A DNA stretch of 21,489 bases, taken from contig JBBRSC010000022.1 of assembly GCA_038245795.1 (NCBI GenBank), positions 1 to 21,489 of the forward strand, given 5' to 3'. A program made the translations under genes and the position numbers. This stretch comes from JBBRSC01 sp038245795. Lineage in GTDB: Bacteria; Actinomycetota; Acidimicrobiia; Acidimicrobiales; Microtrichaceae. Of the stretch, positions 7,872-15,259 are shown piece by piece; position 1 is the stretch's first letter, and each line of letters starts with the position of its first letter. The notes under the pieces were generated by a model, which was given only the letters and a program-made list of their open reading frames with translations, was not told the DNA's origin and ran no database searches.

Positions 7872-8450
7872 ATGGCGTTCGAACTACCCGCACTGCCCTA
7901 CGCAATCGATGCGCTGGCACCCCACATCAGCCAGGAAACTCTCGAGTTTCACCACGGCAAACATCATCAGACCTACGTCACCAACCTCAACAACCTGACG
8001 GCTGGAACTGACCACGAGAATGCGTCGCTCGAGGACGTGATCATGGCGGCCGACGGCCCGCTCTTCAACAACTCGGCCCAGGTGTGGAACCACACCTTCT
8101 ACTGGAAGTCCATGGCCCCGTCCGGTGGCGGCGAGCCCACCGGCGCAGGCGCTGAAGCCATCAACTCGGCCTTCGGTTCCTACGGGGATTTCCGGACCAA
8201 GTTCGCCGAGGCGGCGACCACGCAGTTCGGCTCGGGCTGGGCATGGCTGGTCGATGACGGCTCCAAGCTCGACATCGTCAAGACCGCCAACGCCGACCTC
8301 CCCATGAAGCACAGCCAGAAGGCATTGCTGACCATCGATGTGTGGGAGCACGCGTATTACATCGACTACCGCAACGCTCGACCGAACTACATCAACACGT
8401 TCCTCGACAGCCTCGTCAACTGGGACTTCGTCGCCGGGAACATGGCGTAA
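7872..8450 (+). CDS. sodB: Superoxide dismutase, Fe-type
   Basis: It converts superoxide to O2 and H2O2 in the cytoplasm. The protein is 192 residues, the normal length. Metal ligands are visible as His27 (EFHHGKHH), His74 (VWNHTFYW), Asp156 and His160 (DVWEHAYYIDY). Gln70 in FNNSAQVWNH is the outer-sphere glutamine in its Fe-enzyme position. The equivalent Mn-type Gln near residue 141 is absent (TANADLP). I therefore predict iron, though cambialistic use cannot be excluded. A good ribosome site (AGGAG, 7861-7865) precedes the ATG. The 161-base gap upstream contains the perfect palindrome CCAGATCTGG at 7751-7760. Oddly, the last two codons and the stop (ATG GCG TAA) form the start of a 20-bp tandem repeat array. 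Confidence 0.97.
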   Translation: MAFELPALPYAIDALAPHISQETLEFHHGKHHQTYVTNLNNLTAGTDHENASLEDVIMAADGPLFNNSAQVWNHTFYWKSMAPSGGGEPTGAGAEAINSAFGSYGDFRTKFAEAATTQFGSGWAWLVDDGSKLDIVKTANADLPMKHSQKALLTIDVWEHAYYIDYRNARPNYINTFLDSLVNWDFVAGNMA

Positions 8451-8572
8451 GCCACGACGGCATGGCGTCAGCCACGACGGCATGGCGTCAGCCACGACGG
8501 CATGGCGTAAGCCACACCGGCACGGCGTCAGCCACGACGGCATCGCGTCAGCCACAACAACCGCGCGTCAGG
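8441..8572. repeat. 20-bp tandem repeat array overlapping the sodB stop codon
   Basis: Six head-to-tail copies of a 20-bp unit (consensus CATGGCGTCAGCCACGACGG) begin at 8441, 8461, 8481, 8501, 8521 and 8541. A broken partial copy covers 8561-8572. Copies 2 and 3 are identical. Copies 1 and 4 have TAA instead of TCA at bases 8-10. Copies 5 and 6 are progressively degraded, copy 6 ending GCCACAACAA. Copy 1 includes the last codons and stop of sodB. Each unit can fold a small TGGC-GTCA-GCCA stem-loop. The period is not a multiple of three and there are no spacers, so it is neither coding nor CRISPR. It fills the gap between two convergent genes. Confidence 0.95.
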
Positions 8573-8578
8573 CGTACT

Positions 8579-11500
8579 TCAGGTCTCCGGGAGGAGACCG
8601 GGGTGCGCCTGTACCGCGTTCGGGCGAAGATCCAGAACCGGCCCGACCGCCGCCGCTGCCGAATTGGGGACGAGGCTGGCGGTCGGGCGGCACAACAGAT
8701 AGCCCTGGCCGAAATCGCAGCCCAGGTCATTGAGCATCGTGAGCTGCTCGAGCGTCTCGATTCCTTCGGCGACCACTTCCAAACCCAGGTCGTGGGCCAA
8801 CGAGATGATCGACGTCACCACCGTTGCGGAGTTGTGTGTGAGTCCCAGATCGCTCACGAAACTCCGATCGATCTTGACGAAGTGAACTGGCAATCGGGTG
8901 AGGTAGCTGAACGATGAGTAGCCGGCACCGAAGTCGTCGATCGATAACCACACCCCGAGCGATCGCAGTTTGCGAAGCTGACGGAGGAATGTGGCGCTGT
9001 CGCTCATGACTGCTGTCTCGGTGATCTCGAGGCACAGCTGGTCCGGTGGGAAGCGCTCGGTGTCGAGGATGCGTGAAATGCTGTCAACCAGGTCCTCGCG
9101 GGCCAGTTCGACAGGGGACAGGTTCACGCTGATCAGCGGGCGAGCATCGGCGATCGGGGGATCGATCATCGGCCTGGTCCGGATGGCTTGGGTCATGACA
9201 TGGGGATCGAGCGCCGTGATGAGCCCGGTTTCCTCGGCGATGGGAATGAACCTGTCGGGCGCAATGATGCCCATCTCCGGATGCTGCCAACGCACCAACG
9301 CCTCGTATCCGTGGATGTTGCCGTTGCGGAACGAGATGATGGGTTGGAAGTGCACTGCGAACTCGTGACGCGATCCGTCCAGTGCTCGCCGCAATTCGTG
9401 CTCGATCTCGACCCGTCGAACCGTGTCCTCGTGCAGGCTGGTATCGAAGCGCTCGATGCGAGCACCACCAGAATCGACGGCTTTCGTCCTCGCGGTTTCG
9501 GCATCTCGAAGGAGCCGATCCGGGTCCAGTCCACCGCCGCGTTCGGCCACGATGCCAATACTCAAACTCAGATACAACGGCCGGTGCTGCGCGGTGAATG
9601 GAGTATCGAACGCCCGGATGATCTCCTCGGCCAATCGTGTCACCTCGATGTCGTTCAGGCGCTCCACGATGACCGCGAAACCCGCCCCGCTCACCCGTGC
9701 CAGCAGCGTGTGCGGTGGGAGAACGAGCGCCAGACGTTCGGCGGCCTGCACCAGGATCTGATCGCCGACATCGCGCCCGTAGCTCTCGTTCACCGGACGG
9801 AAACGATCGATTTCGAGTGACAGCACGCTCACGGAAACGTTGTGGCGTGACGCGTGGACCGCTTGGCCGAGGTGCTCGCGCAGGAATGTCCGATTCGGAA
9901 GCCCCGTGAGATCGTCGTGCAAGGACTGATGGACGATCTCATGCTCGACCTGTCGCCGTTGCATCGCCTCCGTCAGGAGCTGGGACACGTTGCCGAGGAA
10001 CACACGGAACGCAACGCTTGCCAAGCGATCATCGCCGCCCAGCAGGATGACCCCGGAGCGGCGTTGATCCGACCCGATTGTGGCGGCGAGGCAATGACTG
10101 GACTCGTTGATGGGCGCGATCAGCTGCACCGATGCAGGCGACGAGGACAGCACTTCCAGGTCGAGTACCGCCGAGACCTCAGCTCGCGAACCGACTCGTC
10201 GTTCGAATGCCCGGCGGACCAACGTGTCGAAGGAGTGGTCGATCTCGAAGGCGGCGACCCACAGGACGGGCAGAACGTCGACGAGAAGGCGGCAGGTCTC
10301 GGACAAGATGTCCTCGAGAGGTGTGCCATCGAGGATGAGGCGCCCCAGCTCGCTCAACGCACCCTGACGACGGGAGTCGTGGCGCAGCCGTTCGTTGGCG
10401 ACTTCAACTTCTTCGAGGGTGCTGTTCAGCCGACGCGTGATCCGGGCCCACTCGCCTTCGAATGAGAACTCGTCGGCCCGGACGGTGAAGTCGCCGGATT
10501 GCACCGCCTTCTCCACCCTCGCTGTCTCGATCGCCAGCCGGACCATCGTTGACTCCATGGCACGGAAGCCCTCTGACACCTGGCCGATCTCGTCACGTCC
10601 GACATAGCTGCCGACGGTCACCGGCTGACCCGACGACAGCTCGGTCGCATTGCGGGCCAGCAACTTGAGTGGCCGGGCAATGGCACGACTGAGCAATATC
10701 GCCATGGCGAGACATGCCGCCAGGAAGATCGCCATGGCCAAGAGCCCGACGATCAGGACGCTGGTTGCTGCCGAAGCGACGGCGGATGCTTCAGTGGCGA
10801 TGGCTTGGCGTTGAGCGTCGCGTACCTCTTCGAGAACCTTGAGTCGGGCGGACGATGCAACCAACCATCGGGCCGGATCGGTTCCCAGGCCTTCGGCTCC
10901 GCGCCGGTTGTCCAGGCGCTGATGAACCGTGGCGACTTGGAGAAACGCAGAGCTCTGGGCTGCATCCACGAGCAGCGATCGGGCGGTGTCTGAGGCGAGC
11001 GCGTTGAATTGGGCCAAACCCAAGCGGTCGGCGTTCACCAGCTGTTCGGCGGTCCCAATGTCGGAGCCTGTGGGCCGAACCGCGTACAACGCGGCCACCG
11101 CAGAGCGTTCCCGGGACACGTCGTCGATCACCTGGCCGACGAGGCGGGCACCGTCGACGGTTTCGGCGAGGGACACGGTCGGCGCCGATCGAACGACGGC
11201 GAGCGTGACATCAGACAGCGTGACCAGGACTTGGTCGTACGCGGAACTCAACGCGGGAGCGGAAATGCCGCCGGTGTCAACCCGAAGCCGGATGGCGGTC
11301 AAGGTGGCGGTCAGCGTCGACAATCGATCGGCTGCGATACGAACCTCAGCGGGAACATCTGTTGTGGCCGACGCGATTTTCGAGAACTTGTCGAAGGAGC
11401 TGTTGAACGCATCTCGCGCACCCGCAAGATTCATCGAGGATCCGGAGAGCGCCCGTGCCGTGGACTCCTCGCGTTCGTCGATCAACATGCGGTGTGCCGC

Positions 11501-11677
11501 AGCGGCCGCATCGGAGACGCGCGCACCGTTCTGAAATGTCTCGATTTCCCGCTTGTCGGCGTACAGCTTGGACGTGTCGCGGGTGCTGAGCCCTACGAGT
11601 AGAACAATCGGAATCGCCACCAACAGCAGCAACTTCGATCGAACGGCCAGATTGTGGACCGCGGAGCTCAGCCTCAT
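8579..11677 (-). CDS. Membrane c-di-GMP phosphodiesterase: NIT-like sensor, HAMP, degenerate GGDEF, intact EAL
   Basis: This 1032-residue protein should hydrolyse c-di-GMP under control of an outside signal. A first membrane helix (about 15-32) leads to a 270-residue extracytoplasmic helical region resembling NIT nitrate/nitrite-sensing domains (for example IDERE at 66-70 and DVSRERSAVAALYA at 186-199). A second helix (305-330), a HAMP domain (331-430) and a GAF-like region (440-570) follow. The GGDEF domain (585-745) has SGAGF at 663-667 instead of GGDEF, so cyclase activity is unlikely. The EAL domain (755-1005) keeps Glu792 (YEALVRW), Asn852, Glu884, Asp914-Asp915 (IDDFGAGY), Lys935, Glu971 (AEGIET) and Gln991, so it should be active. 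I chose the ATG at 11677 because it overlaps the upstream stop as ATGA and begins just before the first helix. Confidence 0.92.
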   Translation of the reverse strand: MRLSSAVHNLAVRSKLLLLVAIPIVLLVGLSTRDTSKLYADKREIETFQNGARVSDAAAAAHRMLIDEREESTARALSGSSMNLAGARDAFNSSFDKFSKIASATTDVPAEVRIAADRLSTLTATLTAIRLRVDTGGISAPALSSAYDQVLVTLSDVTLAVVRSAPTVSLAETVDGARLVGQVIDDVSRERSAVAALYAVRPTGSDIGTAEQLVNADRLGLAQFNALASDTARSLLVDAAQSSAFLQVATVHQRLDNRRGAEGLGTDPARWLVASSARLKVLEEVRDAQRQAIATEASAVASAATSVLIVGLLAMAIFLAACLAMAILLSRAIARPLKLLARNATELSSGQPVTVGSYVGRDEIGQVSEGFRAMESTMVRLAIETARVEKAVQSGDFTVRADEFSFEGEWARITRRLNSTLEEVEVANERLRHDSRRQGALSELGRLILDGTPLEDILSETCRLLVDVLPVLWVAAFEIDHSFDTLVRRAFERRVGSRAEVSAVLDLEVLSSSPASVQLIAPINESSHCLAATIGSDQRRSGVILLGGDDRLASVAFRVFLGNVSQLLTEAMQRRQVEHEIVHQSLHDDLTGLPNRTFLREHLGQAVHASRHNVSVSVLSLEIDRFRPVNESYGRDVGDQILVQAAERLALVLPPHTLLARVSGAGFAVIVERLNDIEVTRLAEEIIRAFDTPFTAQHRPLYLSLSIGIVAERGGGLDPDRLLRDAETARTKAVDSGGARIERFDTSLHEDTVRRVEIEHELRRALDGSRHEFAVHFQPIISFRNGNIHGYEALVRWQHPEMGIIAPDRFIPIAEETGLITALDPHVMTQAIRTRPMIDPPIADARPLISVNLSPVELAREDLVDSISRILDTERFPPDQLCLEITETAVMSDSATFLRQLRKLRSLGVWLSIDDFGAGYSSFSYLTRLPVHFVKIDRSFVSDLGLTHNSATVVTSIISLAHDLGLEVVAEGIETLEQLTMLNDLGCDFGQGYLLCRPTASLVPNSAAAAVGPVLDLRPNAVQAHPGLLPET

Positions 11678-13032
11678 GTTCCAGTCCTGGCAGGCCAACC
11701 GTTGTCGATCCGTCGGATGACCTCGTCGGTGGTGGCGCCCTTGGCGAGGTCGATCATCTCGCACAGGAACGTTCCAGTTCCCACCTCGGGTGTCATCAGA
11801 TCGGAACCGTCGAAGGCCAGTTCGGAGGCTCCGGACAGGATTCTGGCGACCTTCCGGATGGCTGGATCGGGGTAGTCGGCCGGATCGAACTGCTGTAACG
11901 GCGACAGGTATCCCCCAGCGGAAGCCCAAGCCTTCGCGAACTGCTCGGTCGTGAAGAATGCCAGCAGCTGCCGCGCTGCGGGGCTGTCGTGGGCGATGGC
12001 CGCGATGTCGCCGCCGACGAGCAGCCGCCCGGGAGGTTGTCCCGCGAATGGCGGCACTGGAAAGACATCGATATCGCCGTCATCGCCGACGGTGGTACCC
12101 GAGGGAAACTCGCCGGTCACCCATTCGGCCATGCGGTACATGAGACAACCCGGGTTCTTGCCGAAGAGCGGCGTCATCGCGTCCTCTACTGGTGTCGAGA
12201 CGACGGGCTGCTGATGACCGACGGAATGATCATCGTTGAGCGCCAGGGTGCGAACGCCGTCGATGGCTCGACGAACCTCTGGTGAATCGAACGGCAGTTC
12301 ATGGCGGACCCACTTGCCGTAGGTGTCGGTACCGTCACGTTGGAGCACCGCGTCCTCGACCCAGTCGGTCAGTGGCCATCCCGCCGCTGACCCGTCCTCG
12401 AGCCCGAGACAGAACGGTGCCGGGCCCTTGGCTGCGGCAACCCGATCGACGAGCGTGACAAGCTCCTCTTGGGTGGTGGGAACGGTGTACCCGGCCGCGG
12501 CGAACTTGTCTCGCCGGTACCAGATGAGGCTGGAGACGCTGGCTCGGGTCCACACGCCGGACAAGGTGCCGTCCACGGTCGCCAACGCCGCGAGCGCTGG
12601 TCCGTAGGCGACGCGAGCGGTCTCGCTGAGATTGTCGACCGGTACCAGCTTGTGCGCCCGAGCCTGCTGCGCAAACAGGCCAGGCTGCGGGAACAACAAC
12701 ACATCGGCGCCGTCCGCGCTGGTTGCGGCGATCGAAGCGGCCGGGGCGAAGTCGCCGCCCGCAGATACCGCCTCGACCTGAGTCCCGGTCTGTTCGGTGA
12801 ACGAGGCGATCGCCGTGGTGAAGTTGTCAGCATCGGCACCGCTCATGGCGGTCAGCACGCGGAGGTGCTTCACCGTCGGTGCTGAGAGTCGAGCCGCCTG
12901 TTCGGCCTTGCCCGGGGACGTGCTGGCACAGCCGGCAACCACACTGACGACCGCAACGGCGACGGTGAGAGCACGATGAGCGCGCCGAACGGACCGTTCC
13001 GAGTCGGTCGAATTGATGTGCGCAGAACGCAT
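11674..13032 (-). CDS. Extracellular solute-binding lipoprotein, sugar-binding-like (family 1)
   Basis: This 452-residue protein has a basic N-terminus (RSVRRAHR), a hydrophobic stretch (21-33) and a lipobox VVAGC with Cys35, so it should be a membrane-anchored lipoprotein. The body resembles carbohydrate-binding ABC-transporter proteins: HLRVLTAMSG near residue 56, SLIWYRRDKFAAAGYTVPTTQEEL in the middle, and VGGDIAAIAHDSPAARQLLAFF late. No permease or ATPase gene is adjacent. Instead its stop overlaps the start of the EAL sensor gene by four bases (ATGA), which suggests it feeds ligand information to that sensor rather than, or as well as, a transporter. The frame is open to 13230. The ATG at 13032 is preferred for its ribosome site (GGGAAAGAG) and the signal peptide it gives. 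The ligand is unknown. Confidence 0.9.
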   Translation of the reverse strand: MRSAHINSTDSERSVRRAHRALTVAVAVVSVVAGCASTSPGKAEQAARLSAPTVKHLRVLTAMSGADADNFTTAIASFTEQTGTQVEAVSAGGDFAPAASIAATSADGADVLLFPQPGLFAQQARAHKLVPVDNLSETARVAYGPALAALATVDGTLSGVWTRASVSSLIWYRRDKFAAAGYTVPTTQEELVTLVDRVAAAKGPAPFCLGLEDGSAAGWPLTDWVEDAVLQRDGTDTYGKWVRHELPFDSPEVRRAIDGVRTLALNDDHSVGHQQPVVSTPVEDAMTPLFGKNPGCLMYRMAEWVTGEFPSGTTVGDDGDIDVFPVPPFAGQPPGRLLVGGDIAAIAHDSPAARQLLAFFTTEQFAKAWASAGGYLSPLQQFDPADYPDPAIRKVARILSGASELAFDGSDLMTPEVGTGTFLCEMIDLAKGATTDEVIRRIDNGWPARTGT

Positions 13033-13052
13033 GGCGGCTCTTTCCCGCGTCA

Positions 13053-13075
13053 GAACAGACGCGAATCGTCTGTTC
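13053..13075. promoter_or_regulatory. Perfect 9-5-9 inverted repeat, candidate operator
   Basis: GAACAGACG and CGTCTGTTC are perfect inverted copies separated by CGAAT. The site starts 21 bases upstream of the solute-binding-protein start (13032) and lies 59 bases before the divergent SRPBCC start (13134). It could be a dimeric repressor or activator site for either gene, or a hairpin in the leader of the sensor operon. Confidence 0.5.
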
Positions 13076-13133
13076 CAATCGTCTCGGTCGGTCGCGAGTT
13101 GAGGGATTCGACCGGAGTGGACAGGATGGTCGC

Positions 13134-13568
13134 ATGTCGTTTTCCTTCGAAGTTCGCCGTCGAATCGCTGCCCCGATCCAGGATGTGTGGGACACGGTGG
13201 TCGACCATCGCGGCTACAAGAACTGGACACCGGTGGTCACCAGCAGACTCGAGCAGCTCGGATCGCCCGACGAGAACGGCGTGGGCGCGCTGCGGGCGCT
13301 GGGGGTCGGACCGATCGGCGCCAAGGAACTGGTGGTCGAGTTCGAGCCGGACGTCTTCCACATGGGGTACGAACTCGTGAAAGGGGTGCCGGTCACGGGC
13401 TACCGCGCCGATGTGTACCTGACTGCGGATGGCGATGCCACGGAGTTGGTGTGGCGGGGACGCTTCCAGTCGGCGCCGCCCGGGATGGCCAAGGCGTTGA
13501 ACGCCTTCCTGCGCAGCATCGTGGCGGACACCGCACAGCGGCTTGATCGGCGCGTCACCCGGCACTGA
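13134..13568 (+). CDS. SRPBCC-family protein (polyketide cyclase/dehydrase or lipid-binding fold)
   Basis: The 144-residue length and the order of elements fit the START/Bet v 1-like SRPBCC fold. A first strand (FSFEVRRRIAAP) is followed by the family hallmark PIQDVWDTVVDHRGYKNWTP (14-33) and a Gly-rich turn. Strands with a central ELVVEFEP and TELVWRGRFQ come next, then a long C-terminal helix (MAKALNAFLRSIVADTAQRLDRRV). Such proteins bind hydrophobic small molecules in an internal cavity, and some are enzymes. No catalytic residue can be named here. AGGA lies about 7 bases before the ATG. A TTGAGG/CAGGAT pair with 17-bp spacing (13099-13127) is an alternative, weak promoter reading. The gene is divergent from the solute-binding-protein operon. 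Confidence 0.82.
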   Translation: MSFSFEVRRRIAAPIQDVWDTVVDHRGYKNWTPVVTSRLEQLGSPDENGVGALRALGVGPIGAKELVVEFEPDVFHMGYELVKGVPVTGYRADVYLTADGDATELVWRGRFQSAPPGMAKALNAFLRSIVADTAQRLDRRVTRH

Positions 13569-13578
13569 TACGAGTGCC
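13561..13578. terminator. Hairpin spanning the SRPBCC stop codon
   Basis: GGCACT (13561-13566) pairs perfectly with AGTGCC (13573-13578) around GATACG. The TGA stop begins at the last base of the left arm. It lies in the gap to a convergent gene ending at 13596. No T-run follows, so termination is inferred from position. Confidence 0.35.
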
Positions 13579-13595
13579 CGCTGCCGGGGCCTGTG

Positions 13596-14561
13596 TCAGT
13601 TCCAGGTGCGTGTCAGTTCGTCGATGGCCGCCCCGAGTTCGTCGGCTGTGGACTCGCTGCTGACCCGGTGAATTCGATCGGAATCGCCGCCCGACGCTGC
13701 ACCTTCGAGTGCCGAGCTGATGGTTCCGAGCCGCCACTCGACATAGCGGGCGTCGACATCTGATCGACTCCGCAGACTGTGACGAGCCCGTTCCGCGATG
13801 ACCTGGTCGAGGAAGCGGTCGCGATTCGCCGCGGCATCTGTTGGCTGGACAATCAGGGCGCAGGCGCCTGTCATCTTGCCAAGGATCGCTGGTAGCGATT
13901 CGGCGTACCCGACCCCGGCAGTGACGTGTCGAAGGTTCGATGGCGCTCCATCGACGGCTGACGTTCGGGCTTCTGCGGTGGCGACCCACAAGGCCAGTAG
14001 ATCAACGATGTGCTGTTGGCCAATGGTCGACAGCATCCACTCGGCGAAGTCAGGAACGTGCCAGCGGTATTCGAACGCGGCGGACGTGAACCAACTGGCC
14101 GCGAATCGTGCGCTGTCGATGGTCGCCAGCGGCTCGGCGCCGTCGATGGCGACCATCGGCTCCAGCTCGGCGAATCCCCTCGATCCACAGGCCTGCTGCG
14201 CGTCGGAGAGCTCCACACCGGGCGCACCGGTCACGATGAGGACCCGCGCCGCGCCGACGGCGGACCCAATCGGGGGACGATCTGACACCAAGAGATCAAT
14301 CAGAAGTCGCCGCGCCGCCCGTCGTCCGGACGCGCTGAGGTCCGCTTGTTCATCGAGGGACCGGGAAAGCACCGCGAGTGGCTCGGCCAGGACTTCGTCC
14401 CACCAGAGTTCAGCGGGTGATCGCTTCATGGCGTTCGTCACGAGGGCATGGTCCTCCAGGCTCGCCGTTGCCCGACCGACCCGCTGCAACCAGCGAGAGG
14501 TTCGGGGCGCGGGGGCCGAGGGCAGGGGAACCGGGGGAGATGGAACCGGTGTGGGCGACAT
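13596..14561 (-). CDS. Divergent sulfotransferase-like protein lacking the PAPS P-loop
   Basis: This 321-residue protein is weakly recognisable. Its layout follows actinobacterial sulfotransferase-3-type proteins: an N-terminal helical part (ASLEDHALVTNAMKRS) and a strand and turn at 107-119 (VLIVTGAPGVELS) where the PAPS-binding GLPRTGTT loop should be. SWFTSAAFEYRWHVPDFAEWML (156-177) resembles the family's ET..VPSYRDWYL segment. A late strand (CALIVQPTDAAANRDRF) sits where family members have a THRDP-type motif. The P-loop Arg, Thr and Ser residues are gone and THRDP is not preserved, so normal sulfotransferase activity is doubtful. The first 20 residues are almost all Pro, Ser, Ala and Val. 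It is divergent from the hydrolase gene at 14587, with 25 bases between the starts. The similarity is from memory of the family, so the assignment is tentative. Confidence 0.5.
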   Translation of the reverse strand: MSPTPVPSPPVPLPSAPAPRTSRWLQRVGRATASLEDHALVTNAMKRSPAELWWDEVLAEPLAVLSRSLDEQADLSASGRRAARRLLIDLLVSDRPPIGSAVGAARVLIVTGAPGVELSDAQQACGSRGFAELEPMVAIDGAEPLATIDSARFAASWFTSAAFEYRWHVPDFAEWMLSTIGQQHIVDLLALWVATAEARTSAVDGAPSNLRHVTAGVGYAESLPAILGKMTGACALIVQPTDAAANRDRFLDQVIAERARHSLRSRSDVDARYVEWRLGTISSALEGAASGGDSDRIHRVSSESTADELGAAIDELTRTWN

Positions 14562-14586
14562 CGCATGAGCATGCCATCCTGATGAT

Positions 14587-15237
14587 GTGTCCAGTGCAGG
14601 TCAGGCGTATCTCGTTCATCCCACCGGCGGTGCCGGTGTGGCCCCTGGGGTGCTGGTCCTGCACTCGTGGTGGGGGATGACCCAGCACGTGAAGGATCGG
14701 TGCCACGCGCTGGCCGACGCTGGTTATGTGGCGATGGCGCCGGACCTCCTGGGCGGGGTCGTGCCGTTGACCGCTGCCGAAGGTGAACTGGAACTGTCGC
14801 GCTCCGACCCCAACGTGAACGCTGCCTTGGTGTTGGCGAGTATCGTGACCCTCCGCACCCAGACCATCGATCCCGAAGGGCCGGTATCGATCGTCGGGTA
14901 TTCGATGGGCGGTTCGTGGGCGCTGTGGGCGGCGGCCCGACAGGCACTGTCAGTCCGTGCCGTCGTGAGCTACTACGGAACCCAAGCGATCGGGTTCGAT
15001 GACCTCGTTGCACCCGTGCTGGGTCATTTCGGCGAGCAGGACCACCTGGTTACGACCGACGAGGTCGTCGAGATGCAGGCGCACCTCAAGCTGTCTGGCA
15101 CCGACGCAGCCGTTGAGTGGTATCCCGACGTGGGGCATTTCTTCGCCGAACCCGAAGCAGCAGACTTCCATGATCCCGAGGCCGGGGCCTTGGCATGGCA
15201 ACGCACGATGGACTTCCTCGCCGCCGCCCACCGCTAG
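14587..15237 (+). CDS. Dienelactone-hydrolase-family protein (serine-type alpha/beta hydrolase)
   Basis: This 216-residue protein has the compact dienelactone hydrolase fold: VLVLHSWWGM near the start (22-31), the nucleophile elbow GYSMGGS (104-110), GHFGEQDHLV (147-155) and VGHFF (182-186). The triad is readable as Ser106, Asp152 and His184. Classical dienelactone hydrolase uses Cys as nucleophile, so this is a serine variant, more likely a carboxylesterase or lactonase of unknown substrate. Translation starts at the GTG at 14587. No strong ribosome site is visible and no in-frame ATG lies nearby. It is divergent from the sulfotransferase-like gene and converges on the gene ending at 15260. 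The neighbouring SDR and P450 genes fit a catabolic or detoxification setting, but no pathway is evident. Confidence 0.88.
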   Translation: MSSAGQAYLVHPTGGAGVAPGVLVLHSWWGMTQHVKDRCHALADAGYVAMAPDLLGGVVPLTAAEGELELSRSDPNVNAALVLASIVTLRTQTIDPEGPVSIVGYSMGGSWALWAAARQALSVRAVVSYYGTQAIGFDDLVAPVLGHFGEQDHLVTTDEVVEMQAHLKLSGTDAAVEWYPDVGHFFAEPEAADFHDPEAGALAWQRTMDFLAAAHR

Positions 15238-15259
15238 AACGGTATTTCGTGGGTGGCCG

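Noticed and set aside
7884..8555. Minus-strand open frame through sodB and the repeat, giving a repetitive N-terminus
   Set aside because: It is antisense to a certain sodB gene, and its repetitive sequence only reflects the 20-bp repeat read in another frame.
8441..8572. Possible CRISPR array
   Set aside because: Units are 20 bp and directly adjacent with no unique spacers, and no cas genes are present; this is a tandem repeat.
11678..11929. 84-residue N-terminal extension of the EAL sensor
   Set aside because: It overlaps the solute-binding-protein coding region out of frame. The ATGA overlap at 11674-11677 gives a better start just before the first membrane helix.
13033..13230. 66-residue extension of the solute-binding protein
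   Set aside because: It would bury the lipoprotein signal peptide and cross the divergent SRPBCC gene; the ATG at 13032 has a good ribosome site.
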